Origin: Amaurobius ferox
Lineage: Eukaryota > Arthropoda > Arachnida > Araneae > Amaurobiidae
DNA length: 64,000 bases
NCBI GenBank assembly: GCA_951213105.1
Contig: OX578146.1
Coordinates: forward strand, 51,602,775 to 51,666,774
Direction of reading: 5' to 3'
Shown: positions 25,201 to 34,444 of the stretch, piece by piece
Layout of the letters: each line of letters starts with the position of its first letter
Numbering within the stretch: the stretch's first letter is position 1
Made by a program: the position numbers and the translations under genes
The notes under the pieces: model-generated
The model's database searches: none
What the model saw: only the letters and a program-made list of their open reading frames with translations
Told to the model about the DNA's origin: nothing

Positions 25201-28200
25201 ACCTATAAAAGATAGAATAGAAGTAAAATATACAGAGAAAAATATTCATACATCTTTATATATACAAAAAGCACTTAAAGAACAATGTGTATCTATCACC
25301 TCTTGAAATCCTGTGAAGATGTTTTACATTATGTTTCTAAAAAGATAAGATCAACTGAACCAACCCCTATGTTTCAGGGCAATTGTACATAGGGTTTGGT
25401 ACTTTTAATACATAGCCACAATTGTGTTTAATGCTGGAAGATATACTCACTCGCCAATTCTGTTGCACTGCCTGATTACAAAATCCAGTTTTATTGTGTG
25501 ATATAATACAGATAGTGTTGTTTGTATTAAAACCTGTTGGTTAAAATGTATCCACAAATATAAGCCTTTTGCTAGATATGCCCATGATATGCTGCAAGGC
25601 TTGTAACCATGTAGAATACTGGCTGGTCTTGTATGAGAGACATGTATGATAGTAGTATGTATGATAGACATTATAGGCTTTACTGCAAAAAAAATAGTCT
25701 AACATAGTACCTACATTAAGACCTATTTCTACCTGCAAAATACAATTTGGTCTCAGAAATAGAGGCTGAACCACCATTAGAACTAATTTTCAGCAGCATG
25801 GAATATGAGAAAAGTTCTACGACAGAGCTAGATTTCACTACTTAGGCAGAACAGAATGATCTGGTTTAGGATTTAGACCTTCCAAAAACCAAAGCTAGGC
25901 TATTTGGTTCATATCTCCAGCAATAAAACATTATAGAAAAATATTTGATTTTGATTTTTCCTACAGAGGCAATACCAAATTGTGAACGTTTTTTAAAACT
26001 ATGGTAATGTAGTATACTGCAACAGCATCCAGGGTCTATCACAAAAACTCAAACTTCTAAACTCTCTTGAACAGTGCATTGAACTTTCCCAAATAAGTTT
26101 GAAAGCAGTTTTATTATGCAATGGTAATGAGAACCCTTTAATACCTATTGAGCACACAGTCCATAAGAAACATACTAAAAAATTATGATTCTGCTTTAAA
26201 ATATTCAATCTTATGAATATAGGTGGAATGTATGTGAATTAGTTGAATTATTGATTAGGCTACAAGAACAAAGTGTCGTTTATATCTTGCTGTGATCACT
26301 GAGCAAAAGACTGCCTAAGTCTGATCGAACTAAAATTCTTTCTGATGAGAGCAACATAGCACATCCGGCATTAGTTGGTAAGATAAAAATACTATCTCTG
26401 CATCTGAAAGTTGGAATAATGAAAATTTTTATGAAATCAATAAATAGGGAGAGCGATGGATTTGCTAACTTAAATAAATAAAAAAAAAATTTTCACGGAT
26501 CAGTAATACAAAAATAAAAGAGAATTCTTGTTGGCCCTCAGATCAAACAGTTATTTAAAGGTCCTAAACTCCAAAATAAAATAAACTTTAATGGGAAAAG
26601 AATCCGGGAAGCATTCAAAAAATATTTGATAAAATTTTTTAGGTAATATAAGGGCAGAAACCTATGAAGAATTCATCGAAAAACTTTTTCATATAAAGTA
26701 TAAGAATGCAATATGTAGCTAAAGGTATGTTTTATACATTACCACCAGAATTGTTTTTGCACAATTGATGGGAGTGGTTTCAAATGAGCATACAAAAAGG
26801 TTCCATTAGGATATATGTAAAATAGAAAAGAGATATAGTATCAAATAGAATATGAGTATGTTAGTGAACTACTATTTGCACCCACTGAATAATGCTACAG
26901 ACAAAAAATACATGTGACAGAAGACAACAAAATAATTTTTGTATAAATATTTGCTTTAATCAAGGTTTATAACTGTCAGCTTTACTTCTCATAATGTAAA
27001 TAATTTTTATAGCATTAGCTAACATTATTATAAAATAGTTAAAATACTCATACACGCAAAACGAACCTATAATTCCATTTCCAAAATTTGGAAGACATTT
27101 TCATTGCAGATACCAATATCCATGACACTAAAACAAACTGCTGATTGTAAGACAAGAACTTACACAACTTCCTTGTTCAAAAGCAGGAAGCTGTCACTTA
27201 GGTGATTACAATTGTTTTAAGAGCATTATAAGCTCCTTCTTCAGGACAAAACAGTAGAGTTGGAACAGTATACATCTTTAACAAAACCTGAGAGTGAATT
27301 GCAAAGAGGCAAGCTATGAAAAATCAAAATAACAAGGACATACACAACAAAAAAATTCATAGAATGGGTAGAATTGGCACTTGAAAAACACACAAACATA
27401 TCATCACAGAACGATAAAGATTACCTTCCTTGCACATGAAGATGACAAGGGGAGCTAACACAATGAGTGAAATCTTGAGCATAGAAATGAAATTTTAAAA
27501 AACAGAAAAGAAAAATATGAACCGTTAAATTGTATAAAATGAAAGAGTTTAGAGGGAGGAAAATACTGAAACCCTTTTAAAGGAATATAGGTAAAGAATT
27601 ACAGGGGAATGAATACAGGTAGAGAATTACAGATAATAATTAAGAAGAAAATAACAAAATGAAGTAACCGGTTTCAAGAGTTAAATTCATCGATCAAATT
27701 ATTAAATAATTAACAGTGGTTAAGACTAGGACATAAAAAAAAAAAGAAAATAACACAGAAGAATAGGAAAAAACTAGTTTCAGAAACTATATGTGCTAAC
27801 TTCATCAACTTTAAGAAAATATCAATTGATTAATCTACTCAAATATATCCACAAATGAGACTAAAACTAAGAAGGATAAAACAAAACTGAAAGAAAAACA
27901 AGACTGGTTTCAAGCTTATTATGCAATCATCAGCATGGAATAACCAATATCTGCAATGGCAGCAAAGCTTATAGCAAGTTTCTTGCTGTAATTGCAGATA
28001 ACAGTGATTCCATGCTGGCGAGTGCATAATATGTATGAAACTGGTGTCTTCCATAAAACACTTATATTGATATTTTTATACATACCAAACAACTGTACAA
28101 TGAGGGCACTCTGTTGTATTGCATGCTAAAACTAATGTTTCTCCAGGTACTAATATCTTTCCCATGCCTGGATAATCTTCATTTGTTTCTATCATATTTT

Positions 28201-31200
28201 CTAAAATGTAACAATTAATAAAATAAAATTAATCAGCTAGTAGCTGAAAACAATTTTAAATTCAAATGAATATTAAACACTTCAAACCAAATATGTGTTT
28301 CAATTTTACTAAATCTCTTAACCATATATGATAATGACACTTTTCCAATGATCAAAGTTTCTTCAGCTTTTTGCATAAAGCAGCAGAGAAGCTTACTTTA
28401 TTAGTATAATTACTAAATTTTTCTTGTCCTGACAAAGAAATATTGTATCTTTTCCAAAACTGATGGATATCATTATGGTATTGCTATATGATCTAATTTG
28501 CTCTTTACTTACCAGAATAATTTTCTCTACAAATTAAATCTCCCACCAAGAACAATTATATCATAATACAATAAAAAAGTTCACATTTATTTATACTACT
28601 TTCCTTTCCACCACACTACTGCACATTATGAATATATATTATAATGAAAATATATTATGAATACTATATAAGTAGATGATTTAATTCATATTAATGTATT
28701 ATAAGTATTAAAAGAACCAGCAGAATTTGTGTCTGCAGAAATTTTTTATAGGGGATTTTTTAGTATAATGAAAGTAAAGTTTTGTACTAATATTTATACA
28801 GCACCTTTATAAGTCTCTTGAGGAATATGAACCACATATCTAAACCGTTAGTGAGAACAAGTACATAAAGTAAAGTATAAGGAGAAAAAAATAACAAATA
28901 CTAATAATAAATAAAAGGCATTTATTCCAAAGTACAAATGTAATTTTATTATATAACAAATGAAGTATCATAAAACTTTAAAAAAAAAAATACAATTATT
29001 AATTAAAACAACAATTGCAAATCTTACCAGTCACAACAATGACATTTTGTGGATATAGACCATCTGCATTACACTTATATTCACCAGTATGAACTGAATC
29101 AGCATCCGCAACCGTGAGATACATTTGTGTAAAATATTGACGTTCCTCTGGAAGATATTTTGGAGAATCTTGTTCCAGATGGAATTTATTAATAGCATTA
29201 GGTGAAATTGGCTTCCCATCTTTGTACCAAAGATGTACACCTAATCCGGAAACTTGACATGTAAGAGTAAACTTGCCACCTTTTTTAACATAAGTTGTAC
29301 TAGCTGAAGAGTAATCAATGCTGGAGACAGCTGAAGAAAAAAACAGTATTTAGCACAGTATACTTTAAAACATGAATATAGATTAACACATGCGATAAGA
29401 GTATGAAAATTACAGTTACTTTTTTGCCATTGACAAATTAAGTTGTTTACTTTAGGGATGGATGAATATCTCTTTTTTTTAAATTTGAATATTAATCAGA
29501 TCACTAATTGAGGGATTTGAATACCAGTTTTTCAAATTGCTAATAAATCCTATTTATATTTATTAAATATCCTATTTATTAATTATTAGTAAAGAAATAA
29601 ACTTTAAAAAAGGAAAAATTATACAACATCCCCATTAATTTAGGAATAAAACTTTGTAGTTTACATTTTAATTATTTTACAGTAGCTTTTATAATTTTAG
29701 GTTCTCTTAACTATAATAATTGTAAATGCTTCTCACCTACTGCAGCTTTTTATTTAAGAAAAAAAGCATTTGAACACATACAGGATCTAATCTGCTGCTT
29801 TCCACAAATTAAACCAGTGGTGCTGAAAAGTCACTCTTAAAAAGCTTTTGAAGTTGGTGTGATTAAATACTTTAATGACAATTCCTTCAAGCAAGGATAC
29901 AGACTGATATTTACTTTTGGTCAAATTTGTTGCTTGGAAACAACAAAAAGAAATTATGATAAAAATTATAATTATATATACAATTATATAATGAAATTTT
30001 TAATTAAAAATGAATAAATATTAATTTTAAAAAATCAAAATATAATTATTTTCTCTTTCATTTTGGGAGATTTATGAAGAGTCAGATTTGCAAGTGTTTT
30101 GATAGGGTAATAGGATTACATAAGTATTCTCATTATTTTTATACATAAAAAATGATGCAATCTATAAAACTTTTAATACTAATTTAATATTTTTCTGGAG
30201 TGCTGATGATGAGCTTGTTTCTACTACAAAGGAGAGCTCAACCTTCTGAATCTAAACCACTATTCAGATATCAAGATTTAAATTGCTGGCCTTTACAATG
30301 CAGATTTACAATTACATATGTATAATACCACATGCAAATTGTTTTCAATTTATTACCCAAATTTTGAATAGATGTGGGAAAGTTCAAATTTAGTCCTTTC
30401 ATTCTTTCCTTTTAATGTTAAAATAATCATTTGCTTCAAAAAGTTTTCTATAAATTATCTTTCTCTGATCTTTAGAATGTAGATCTACATGCATAGGTAT
30501 AGCCAGATTTCGGAAAAAGAAAGGGGGGAGGGTTGGTACTGGATTTTTGTTTCATAATATGGACCCTATAAAGAACTAATATAATGTTTTCCCCAATGGC
30601 CCCACATCCTATCCTATCTATGGCACTATCTACAACCATACACTACATGCAAATAGATTCCAGTTTATTAACAAAATTTGGAATAGTAGAGGGAAAGTTC
30701 ACATTTAATCCTTTCATAGTTTTTTTTTTATTATACAATTTTTCGGAACTGCAACTTTCAAATAATTTTTTGCTATAGACAATATCCTACAAATTATCAT
30801 ATTTTATTGTTATGATAATGTGCAAGTTTATAGCTATTTTATTCGATTTTTAATACAGGCATTTATTTTATACAGCTCTGTTACATCACCAATTTACACA
30901 AAATTGATCAAAAATTACAAATTCCTACAAAACAAAATTTAAATGAATTATGCAATAAACTGCTTAGGATTTGTAAGTATGAAAATTATTTGCATCCCGA
31001 CAGCAAGATAAGTATGGTGTTATATTTAACAAATAATTATGATGCTCTGAAACTAATACATAGAAAAACGTGTAATTGTCATAAAATTAAAAACGAAACT
31101 AAGTTTAACCGAATAAATGTATAGCAAGAAATATTGAATATTAAAAGTGTTAAAAAAATAATAAAAGTTTCACTTGACTAAATTCATCAATATGATACAA

Positions 31201-31747
31201 TAAAAACTTTTATTATAAAATGAAAGAGAAGAAAGCATGATATGTAAGAAATGCAATGATTTTTGACGCACATCTAGATAATTAAAATTTAGATAAACAC
31301 AGCTATTTAATCTGACTACACTTACGGCAAAAACATTTAGAGGCGCAATGTTACTAAAATGTGCCTTTAACGATTTCAATTTAATGGATTATTATTTTTT
31401 TTGCAAACATAATTATCTTTATTAAATTTAATACAGTCACTTTGACAGTACTATCTTAAACATAAAAAATCAGTACACATTATTCTTTTCGGTAAACAAA
31501 GTTTTAAGGATGAACTCCAAGATAAAAGACAAATAAATTACGTTCAATGCAAAATAAATTACGTTCAATGCAAAATAAATAAAAGCAACTGCATTAAAAG
31601 CATTTATCAAAAATATATAGAATATTTTTAAGCAATTTGGATAACGTTACAGAATAATAGTCAATACAAAACATATTTACCTGATATAAAACAGAGAAGG
31701 CCACAGATGATTGAAGGTACGAGCAATTTGATGAATAGCTCCTCCAT
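13785..31747 (-). CDS. Bsg: Basigin/neuroplastin-family Ig membrane protein, 8 coding exons
   Basis: Joining eight minus-strand exons with GT/AG borders and consistent phases gives an open frame of 375 codons plus TAG. Residues 1-22 are a signal peptide. Ig domain 1 has C47, W57 and C109; Ig 2 has C150, W162 and C198 plus extra C155 and C158; Ig 3 has C240, W252 and C294. The membrane segment, about 316-338, begins LAALWPFLGI and carries a conserved intramembrane Glu (E327). A basic tail follows, ending DVRQRK. The WPFLGI...E signature is diagnostic of basigin/neuroplastin, glycoproteins that chaperone monocarboxylate transporters and act in adhesion. N-glycosylation sequons include N151, N180 and N191. 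All introns interrupt the coding region, and several contain element insertions. The start was chosen because it alone gives a signal peptide in phase with exon 2. Function is from family knowledge. Confidence 0.95.
14077..14260. repeat. Dispersed repeat copy (shared with 22.98 kb)
   Basis: ATAAAAGACTATGTCTATCT and a following CCACAGCTACAAAATTTGG have counterparts at 22985-23135 (ATAAAAGACAATATCTATGT; CACAGCTACAAAATTTGG). Both copies sit in basigin introns. The family is not recognised. Confidence 0.5.
14400..15262. repeat. Composite dispersed repeat in Bsg intron 7
   Basis: Three blocks match other places in the window: about 14440-14485 matches 23895-23945 (GGACAGTCTGGGTCTTCAAC type); 14935-15060 matches 40385-40525 (TTTATTAGGTTCAGAGATAT type); and 15180-15262 matches 33627-33710 (GATATAAGTAGAACTAAAC type). 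No transposase or clear ends were found. The last block abuts the exon 7 donor. Confidence 0.55.
15267..15402 (-). CDS. Bsg: Bsg exon 7 (transmembrane segment)
   Basis: Acceptor TTTTCATCAG, donor GTAAGTC (GTAAG at 15262-15266). It encodes residues 313-357: the membrane helix with Glu327, followed by a YERRK stop-transfer and a short acidic cytoplasmic stretch. A dispersed repeat ends right at the donor on the intron side. Confidence 0.95.
15753..16649. mobile_element. Fold-back DNA element with long inverted arms, TA-flanked
   Basis: The left end CAGGGTGTCCAGAAAGTTCT and the right end, reverse-complemented as CTGGAGTGGTGTCCAGAAAG, begin inverted arms of roughly 240 bp that pair through much of the element. 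TA flanks both ends (15751-15752 and 16650-16651). A third partial arm lies at about 16258-16400. There is no coding capacity. It lies in the intron between Bsg exons 7 and 6 and resembles non-autonomous Tc1/mariner-like fold-back elements. Confidence 0.8.
16015..16125. repeat. Three-copy tandem repeat inside the fold-back element
   Basis: The unit CGATCATGAGAGGGAAGGGG, followed by AGTTACAGAAAAAAG, occurs about three times (from roughly 16022, 16062 and 16103). The third copy varies at both ends. Confidence 0.8.
16650..18168. other. Rest of Bsg intron between exons 7 and 6
   Basis: AT-rich intron sequence. One arm of a small MITE family (CAAGTTTTCTTGCTGCCATT, about 17611-17661) matches the right arm of the complete copy at 27899-28050. 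Nothing else was identified. Confidence 0.55.
18169..18342 (-). CDS. Bsg: Bsg exon 6 (second half of Ig domain 3)
   Basis: Acceptor CTGTTTAG, donor GTATCTTT (18161-18168), 174 nt, phase 1 on both sides. It encodes residues 255-312, starting with an acidic stretch (EEEIEDDD) and containing NHYTCEAYN with C294. Confidence 0.95.
18463..18838 (+). mobile_element. Candidate solo LTR with 5-bp target duplication
   Basis: The 376-bp segment begins TGTCATGAAC and ends GTTCATCACA, an imperfect inverted pair with TG...CA termini. It is flanked by perfect 5-bp duplications ATATG (18458-18462 and 18839-18843). It is GC-richer than its surroundings and has an AATAAA-type signal (GTAATAAACG, about 18729) near the 3' end, as expected of an R region. 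No internal retrotransposon sequence flanks it. It lies antisense in the Bsg intron between exons 6 and 5. Confidence 0.85.
19840..20597 (+). repeat. Hairpin-tailed dispersed repeat with internal ~150-bp repeats
   Basis: Contains about three tandem copies (from roughly 19988, 20138 and 20290) of a unit with GGGCCATTTCGTAAAAAAA and ACCAAAATCTAATCAGCA. It then has a CAGACAGACACATACACAGA tract, a TCGAAAACTCGAGTT block and a terminal hairpin (ACTTTCCCTATA...GCAGGGAAAGT). The same tail architecture recurs at 34-38 kb. No coding frame. A candidate solo LTR begins directly at its right end. Confidence 0.75.
20598..21120 (-). mobile_element. Candidate solo LTR (minus orientation)
   Basis: On the minus strand it begins TGTTGGACACC and ends ATATCA. 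It contains a TATA-like GTATAAATG (about 20890-20898) followed by a GC-richer region, a GAACCGAG-type stem (AACCGAG/CTCGGTT) and AATAAA near the 3' end. AAAA flanks both sides, a weak 4-bp duplication. Promoter-then-poly(A) order and TG...CA ends support an LTR; the low-complexity flank limits confidence. Confidence 0.5.
21121..22605. other. Rest of Bsg intron between exons 6 and 5
   Basis: AT-rich intron with an (AT)n microsatellite at about 22172-22202. A GC-richer patch near 21560-21665 has several TTTGGTG/TTTGGCA words but no gene. Nothing else was identified. Confidence 0.5.
22606..22719 (-). CDS. Bsg: Bsg exon 5 (first half of Ig domain 3)
   Basis: Acceptor CTCCTATAG, donor GTAAG (22601-22605), 114 nt, phase 1 on both sides. 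It encodes residues 217-254, with C240 and W252 in the context LYCQAEGGPMPQIKWYL. Confidence 0.95.
22975..23260 (+). repeat. Dispersed repeat with GT microsatellite
   Basis: ATAAAAGACAATATCTATGT leads into (GT)n and CACAGCTACAAAATTTGGTA. It shares its start and that last motif with the copy at 14077-14260. A 93-codon frame (23003-23284) spans it but is unlikely to be a gene. Located in the Bsg intron between exons 5 and 4. Confidence 0.55.
23261..25038. other. Rest of Bsg intron between exons 5 and 4
   Basis: No exon was seen. A block at 23895-23945 (CGGACGGTTTGGGTCTTCAA) matches a repeat at 14440-14485. The stretch near 24840-24900 has wording (ACCAAATTTGGTTTCAATTG) typical of old dispersed repeats. 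Confidence 0.5.
25039..25202 (-). CDS. Bsg: Bsg exon 4 (second half of Ig domain 2)
   Basis: Acceptor TTTTATAG, donor GTGAGTAC (25031-25038). It encodes W162 to Q216, including the Ig signature YNDSGIYICK with C198. It joins exon 3 in phase 2 and leaves one base. Confidence 0.95.
25830..26960 (+). pseudogene. Decayed copy of a widespread arthropod element-encoded protein
   Basis: Fragments in shifting frames follow, in order, a protein family I recognise as highly repeated in arthropod genomes. They are a region like DLPKTKARLFGSYLQQ (about 25870), SLKAVLLCNGNENPLIPIEH (about 26097-26158), a WNVCELVELL block (about 26228), then IAHPALVGKIKILSLHLKVG and IMKIFMKSIN (26352-26440). ILVGPQIKQLFK follows (26524-26560), then a degenerate GCNM..K..F.H segment (about 26706). 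Frameshifts and stops are numerous. I know of no firmly assigned function; its copy number suggests a mobile element protein. It lies antisense in the intron between Bsg exons 4 and 3. Confidence 0.65.
26961..27898. other. Rest of Bsg intron between exons 4 and 3
   Basis: AT-rich intron DNA without a recognised feature. Two near-identical motifs of about 20 bases (GAATACAGGTAGAGAATTAC-like) lie around 27590-27625. Confidence 0.45.
27899..28050. mobile_element. Short fold-back MITE next to Bsg exon 3
   Basis: The left arm AGACTGGTTTCAAGCTTATT and the right arm, reverse-complemented as AGACACCAGTTTCATACATA, continue into matched blocks (ATTATGCA, CAGCATGGAAT, TATCTGCAAT). Together they make arms of about 65 bp around a short loop. 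The right end lies only about 35 bp from the exon 3 donor. A half copy is at 17611-17661. Confidence 0.75.
28086..28200 (-). CDS. Bsg: Bsg exon 3 (first half of Ig domain 2)
   Basis: Acceptor ATTTTAG just above 28200; donor GTATG at 28081-28085. It encodes residues 124-161, with C150, extra cysteines at 155 and 158 and a sequon at N151. The Trp162 codon is split across the next intron (TG|G). Confidence 0.93.
28201..29027. other. Bsg intron between exons 3 and 2
   Basis: AT-rich intron sequence without recognised repeats or exons. Confidence 0.5.
29028..29330 (-). CDS. Bsg: Bsg exon 2 (Ig domain 1, symmetric cassette)
   Basis: Acceptor TTCTTCAG at 29331-29338, donor GTAAG at 29023-29027. 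The 303-nt exon is bounded by phase-1 introns on both sides and encodes residues 23-123, a complete Ig domain with C47, W57 and the DSVHTGEYKC motif. Skipping it would keep the frame and give a two-Ig isoform, as with the Ig0 exon of vertebrate basigin and neuroplastin. Confidence 0.95.
30320..30800. repeat. Diverged duplicate segments in Bsg intron 1
   Basis: About 30330-30470 and 30635-30800 share ordered blocks (CATGCAAAT; TTTATTA then CAAAATTTGGAATAG; GGGAAAGTTCA; TCCTTTCAT). This indicates an old direct duplication with an offset of about 310 bp. A GGGGGGAGGG motif at about 30525 lies between them. Confidence 0.65.
31681..31747 (-). CDS. Bsg: Bsg exon 1 (start codon, signal peptide)
   Basis: ATG at 31745-31747 opens a hydrophobic leader (MEELFIKLLVPS then IICGLLCFIS). 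The exon ends ATATCAG|GTAAATATG and leaves one base (phase 1). 5' UTR sequence lies upstream, and a GC-richer patch near 31890-31930 may be the transcription start region. Confidence 0.9.
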
Positions 31748-32380
31748 ATTAGACAGAAAGCAGAGTATGACCGCACATTCAGCCAAGCTTCACGCAACCA
31801 TTATTAAAAATCTAGTTTTGGTGACCATTACTACATAAACATCAAGTAACACAAACACAAACAGATATGAAAAACGATATTACTACAAATCTCCGCACAG
31901 AGAGTACCGTGCGCGGTAGTGACTGTAGTTTGGATTTCTGCGCAATTGCCAGATATTTTTAAAGAAATGAATACGAAACGTAATCGGAACTTAGAGCTAG
32001 GTATACTTCAATATATATTGATGAACGTCTAGCTTGGAATAGAAGTGGATGTGTATCCTGTTTTCCTCAAATCCATAATGAAGAAAATTAGACAACGCAT
32101 TTCAGATGTCTTTTGCTGTTTAAAGATTAATTATCAGGTTAAAATATGTTATTAACTAGTTAAAATATATTTCGTAAATTTAATGTTGTCCGACAAATAA
32201 TTTTAGTTTGTATTTTCATAAAGACAGATATCAAGTTTTCTGATAAGAAACAAAAATAAAAATACTTTATTAAGCAGCATGTAATAAAAATATATCAATA
32301 TTAACCAGTTCTGGAAATAAAATTATTTTTCTCTTTCAGGGGGAAAAGAAAGAGCGGTTGGCGTCGCCGAGGGCACGAAT
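31748..32380 (-). promoter_or_regulatory. Bsg 5' UTR and probable promoter region
   Basis: Immediately upstream of the basigin ATG. A local GC rise with CpG dinucleotides (CCGTGCGCGGTAGTGACTG, about 31907-31925) stands out in AT-rich DNA and is a plausible start region. No TATA box was identified with confidence, and the transcription start is not determined. Confidence 0.4.
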
Positions 32381-32550
32381 CTTGCTGATTAATTTAAAAG
32401 ACTATACAATACGAATCCTGCTGATTAATTTAAAAGACTATAACGGATCTTGCTGATTAATTTAAAAGACTATACAATACGAAACTTGCTGATTAATTTA
32501 AAAGATTATGCAACACAAATCTTGCTGATTAATTTAAAAGAACATACTGT
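32381..32550. repeat. Minisatellite, five units of 32-36 bp
   Basis: Five units start near 32381, 32417, 32449, 32485 and 32521. Each contains TTGCTGATTAATTTAAAAGA (CTGCTGATTAATTTAAAAGA in the second), followed by variable CTATACAATACGAA sequence. A run of 18 C follows at 32555-32572. Confidence 0.9.
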
Positions 32551-32554
32551 ACAT

Positions 32555-33025
32555 CCCCCCCCCCCCCCCCCCAAGAAATATTTTTGCCCAAGCTATCCAA
32601 CAGTGTTTTTCCTACCCTGAAAAGGAATGTTAAATTTTCTTTTGAAACCGGTATGTATATTTCGTAATACTCTTTATGCGCTACTAAATAGCAAAATCTT
32701 ATTCACTGTTTTTGTGTTTTATTTATTTTTTATTTTAAATTCTTTTTAAAGATATCTTCATCCAGGTTATCAAAAATCTAGAACTAAATAGAATGTTTTA
32801 AAATTCGAGCGAAAACTTCGAAATTTACATAAATATGTTTATGTATGATATAATCATACATAAAAGGATTTATTTATAGCTCAATGATCACGAGACTATA
32901 TAGTTTCAATCACTGCTGTGAAAATAGCCGCAATGCAATTCTTTTGTTCGTTACGTCATTAGCCATCCTCGGAGAACAAGTTACCCGCTCCCCTCGGGGG
33001 GGGGGGGGGGGGGGGGAGGGGGGTA
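32555..33025. repeat. Paired poly(C) and poly(G) tracts
   Basis: There is a C18 run at 32555-32572 and a G21 run at 32996-33016, the latter continuing as A-G6. They are about 430 bp apart and complementary. The sequence between is AT-rich and has no recognised gene. Confidence 0.8.
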
Positions 33026-33189
33026 CATTGTCAAGCATGGCACCAATCAAAAGATTTTTTCAAGGCCCTTTGAAGTGAAGTGTAACACGCTCATTTTGAC
33101 CCATGATATCGATTTTTCAAAAATTTTCATATAAAATTTGAAGAAATAAAAAAGCTACTAAAAATGGATTTTGGTATCAGGAAGTCAAG

Positions 33190-33782
33190 TTGAACCACAC
33201 TTCAGTTAATTTTAAATTGAAACTATATATTATGAAACTGCATAAAATCAAACTGTGTGAAACTTTCACTCGTCATCCCCTAAATAATCAACGAAAGTGC
33301 CCTCTTCATTTTCCTGAATGTTCCTCGCTGTTACAGGGTTATCGTAAAAATATTTTGATGAGGATTTGCTTCAAGTGCTATAGGTCCTTATACTTCGCCA
33401 TGGGTATCGGTATAGGCCCATCGTATAAGTTGCGCAACTCTGTTCTTGAACTCATGGGCATCCATAGAGGAAGGCAAGGGTGTACTTGCTCCCCCCGGAG
33501 ATTTAAGGTCACAAATGTGGGAATCAAGCTACTCTATGTTGTACGTCTTATCCTTGAATTTGCCCCACTGACATCAGTGGTCTACCCCCAATAGGAAAAG
33601 TTCTATGGGCACCCATGCCCCGATTGGGATATAAGTAGGACTAAACCCCATGGAGTATCAGTGCATGAGAAAGTCGAGTAGAGACTTGCGCTTCGAATAT
33701 TTTTACTTCTAGTAGTAGTGGAAGCACCTCTGCGTCTGTTGTAACAAGGAGATTTGTTAAACACGCTCAAATCTCAAGATAT
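33190..33782. other. GC-richer stretch, probably old repeat
   Basis: A 134-codon plus frame (33190-33594) lies here but has no recognisable domain. Its second half uses low-complexity GGGCAT/CCCATG words. A block at 33627-33710 (ATATAAGTAGGACTAAACCC) matches the repeat at 15180-15262. I read the segment as decayed repetitive DNA, not a gene. Confidence 0.4.
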
Positions 33783-34035
33783 CGTTTTCGGGGTGGGACA
33801 GACTAGTGGTTAGCGCGCGGGGATTGCACTCGGACGACCCGAATTCGATTCGTGGCTCTGCCCAAATTGTCCTCGTGTTCACGCAGGGTACGAACACGTT
33901 AAATATGTGGGTCCGTAAGTCCTTTTAAGAGGTTGGTGGCAAGGGGGAGGAGAGTACGGGGTTTGTGGATGCCTCCCCCACTGGGTTCTGGTCTAAATTG
34001 GGTGGCATTTCCAGGCCGTTCAAACAGATACATCT
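33783..34035 (+). mobile_element. tRNA-derived SINE, second copy
   Basis: The A-box-like TAGTGGTTAGCGCGCGGGG and B-box-like GAATTCGATTCGTGG form a tRNA-like head. The body shares GTTGGTGGCAAGGG and CTAAATTGGGTGGCA with the copy at 7805-8078, ending with the same AAACAGATAC word. No clear target duplication was found because the 3' side abuts another repeat. Confidence 0.8.
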
Positions 34036-34054
34036 GTTGGTTGAACATTTTTTG

Positions 34055-34340
34055 GTTCTGAAAATTCGATTGCGTTTAAAAACAATAGGCTTGCAGTATT
34101 CACGGGTTGTAATTTTTGTACCAAATTTTGTTCGAATCGTTCCATTCTTTCGTCAGATATCGTCTTCACAGACTCACTAACACACACACACACTTATACA
34201 CACACACAGACATCGCCTCAAAAACATTTGATTCGTGTTCAGGGATGCTTGAAACGTGCACCCCCGTCGAAAACACGAATTCGAATTTTCGACCCCCGTC
34301 ACAATACTTTCCTTATACATTATACTATATTTATAAGGAA
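34055..34340 (+). repeat. Tail fragment of hairpin-tailed repeat (copy A)
   Basis: Matches the 3' part of copy B: GATTGCGTTTAAAAACAATA, a CGTCTTCACAGACTC block, a (CA)n tract, a CGAAAACACGAATTCGAATT block, then the terminal hairpin ACTTTCCTTATA...TATAAGGAAAGT. Confidence 0.8.
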
Positions 34341-34444
34341 AGTTAAAAATATAAAATATACATGATTATTAAAACCACGCAGGAGTGTACTTTTCTTGTA
34401 GGATGTCCATTGGTGATGTTTTGCAATTACGTACCCAGCAGGTA

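Noticed and set aside
31594..31797. 67-codon minus frame overlapping basigin exon 1
   Set aside because: It is in a different frame from the signal peptide and runs through the splice donor. The basigin reading is supported by seven downstream exons in phase.
33190..33594. 134-codon plus frame
   Set aside because: Longest unassigned frame in the intergenic part, but no domain, splice context or promoter. The nearby sequence is repetitive.
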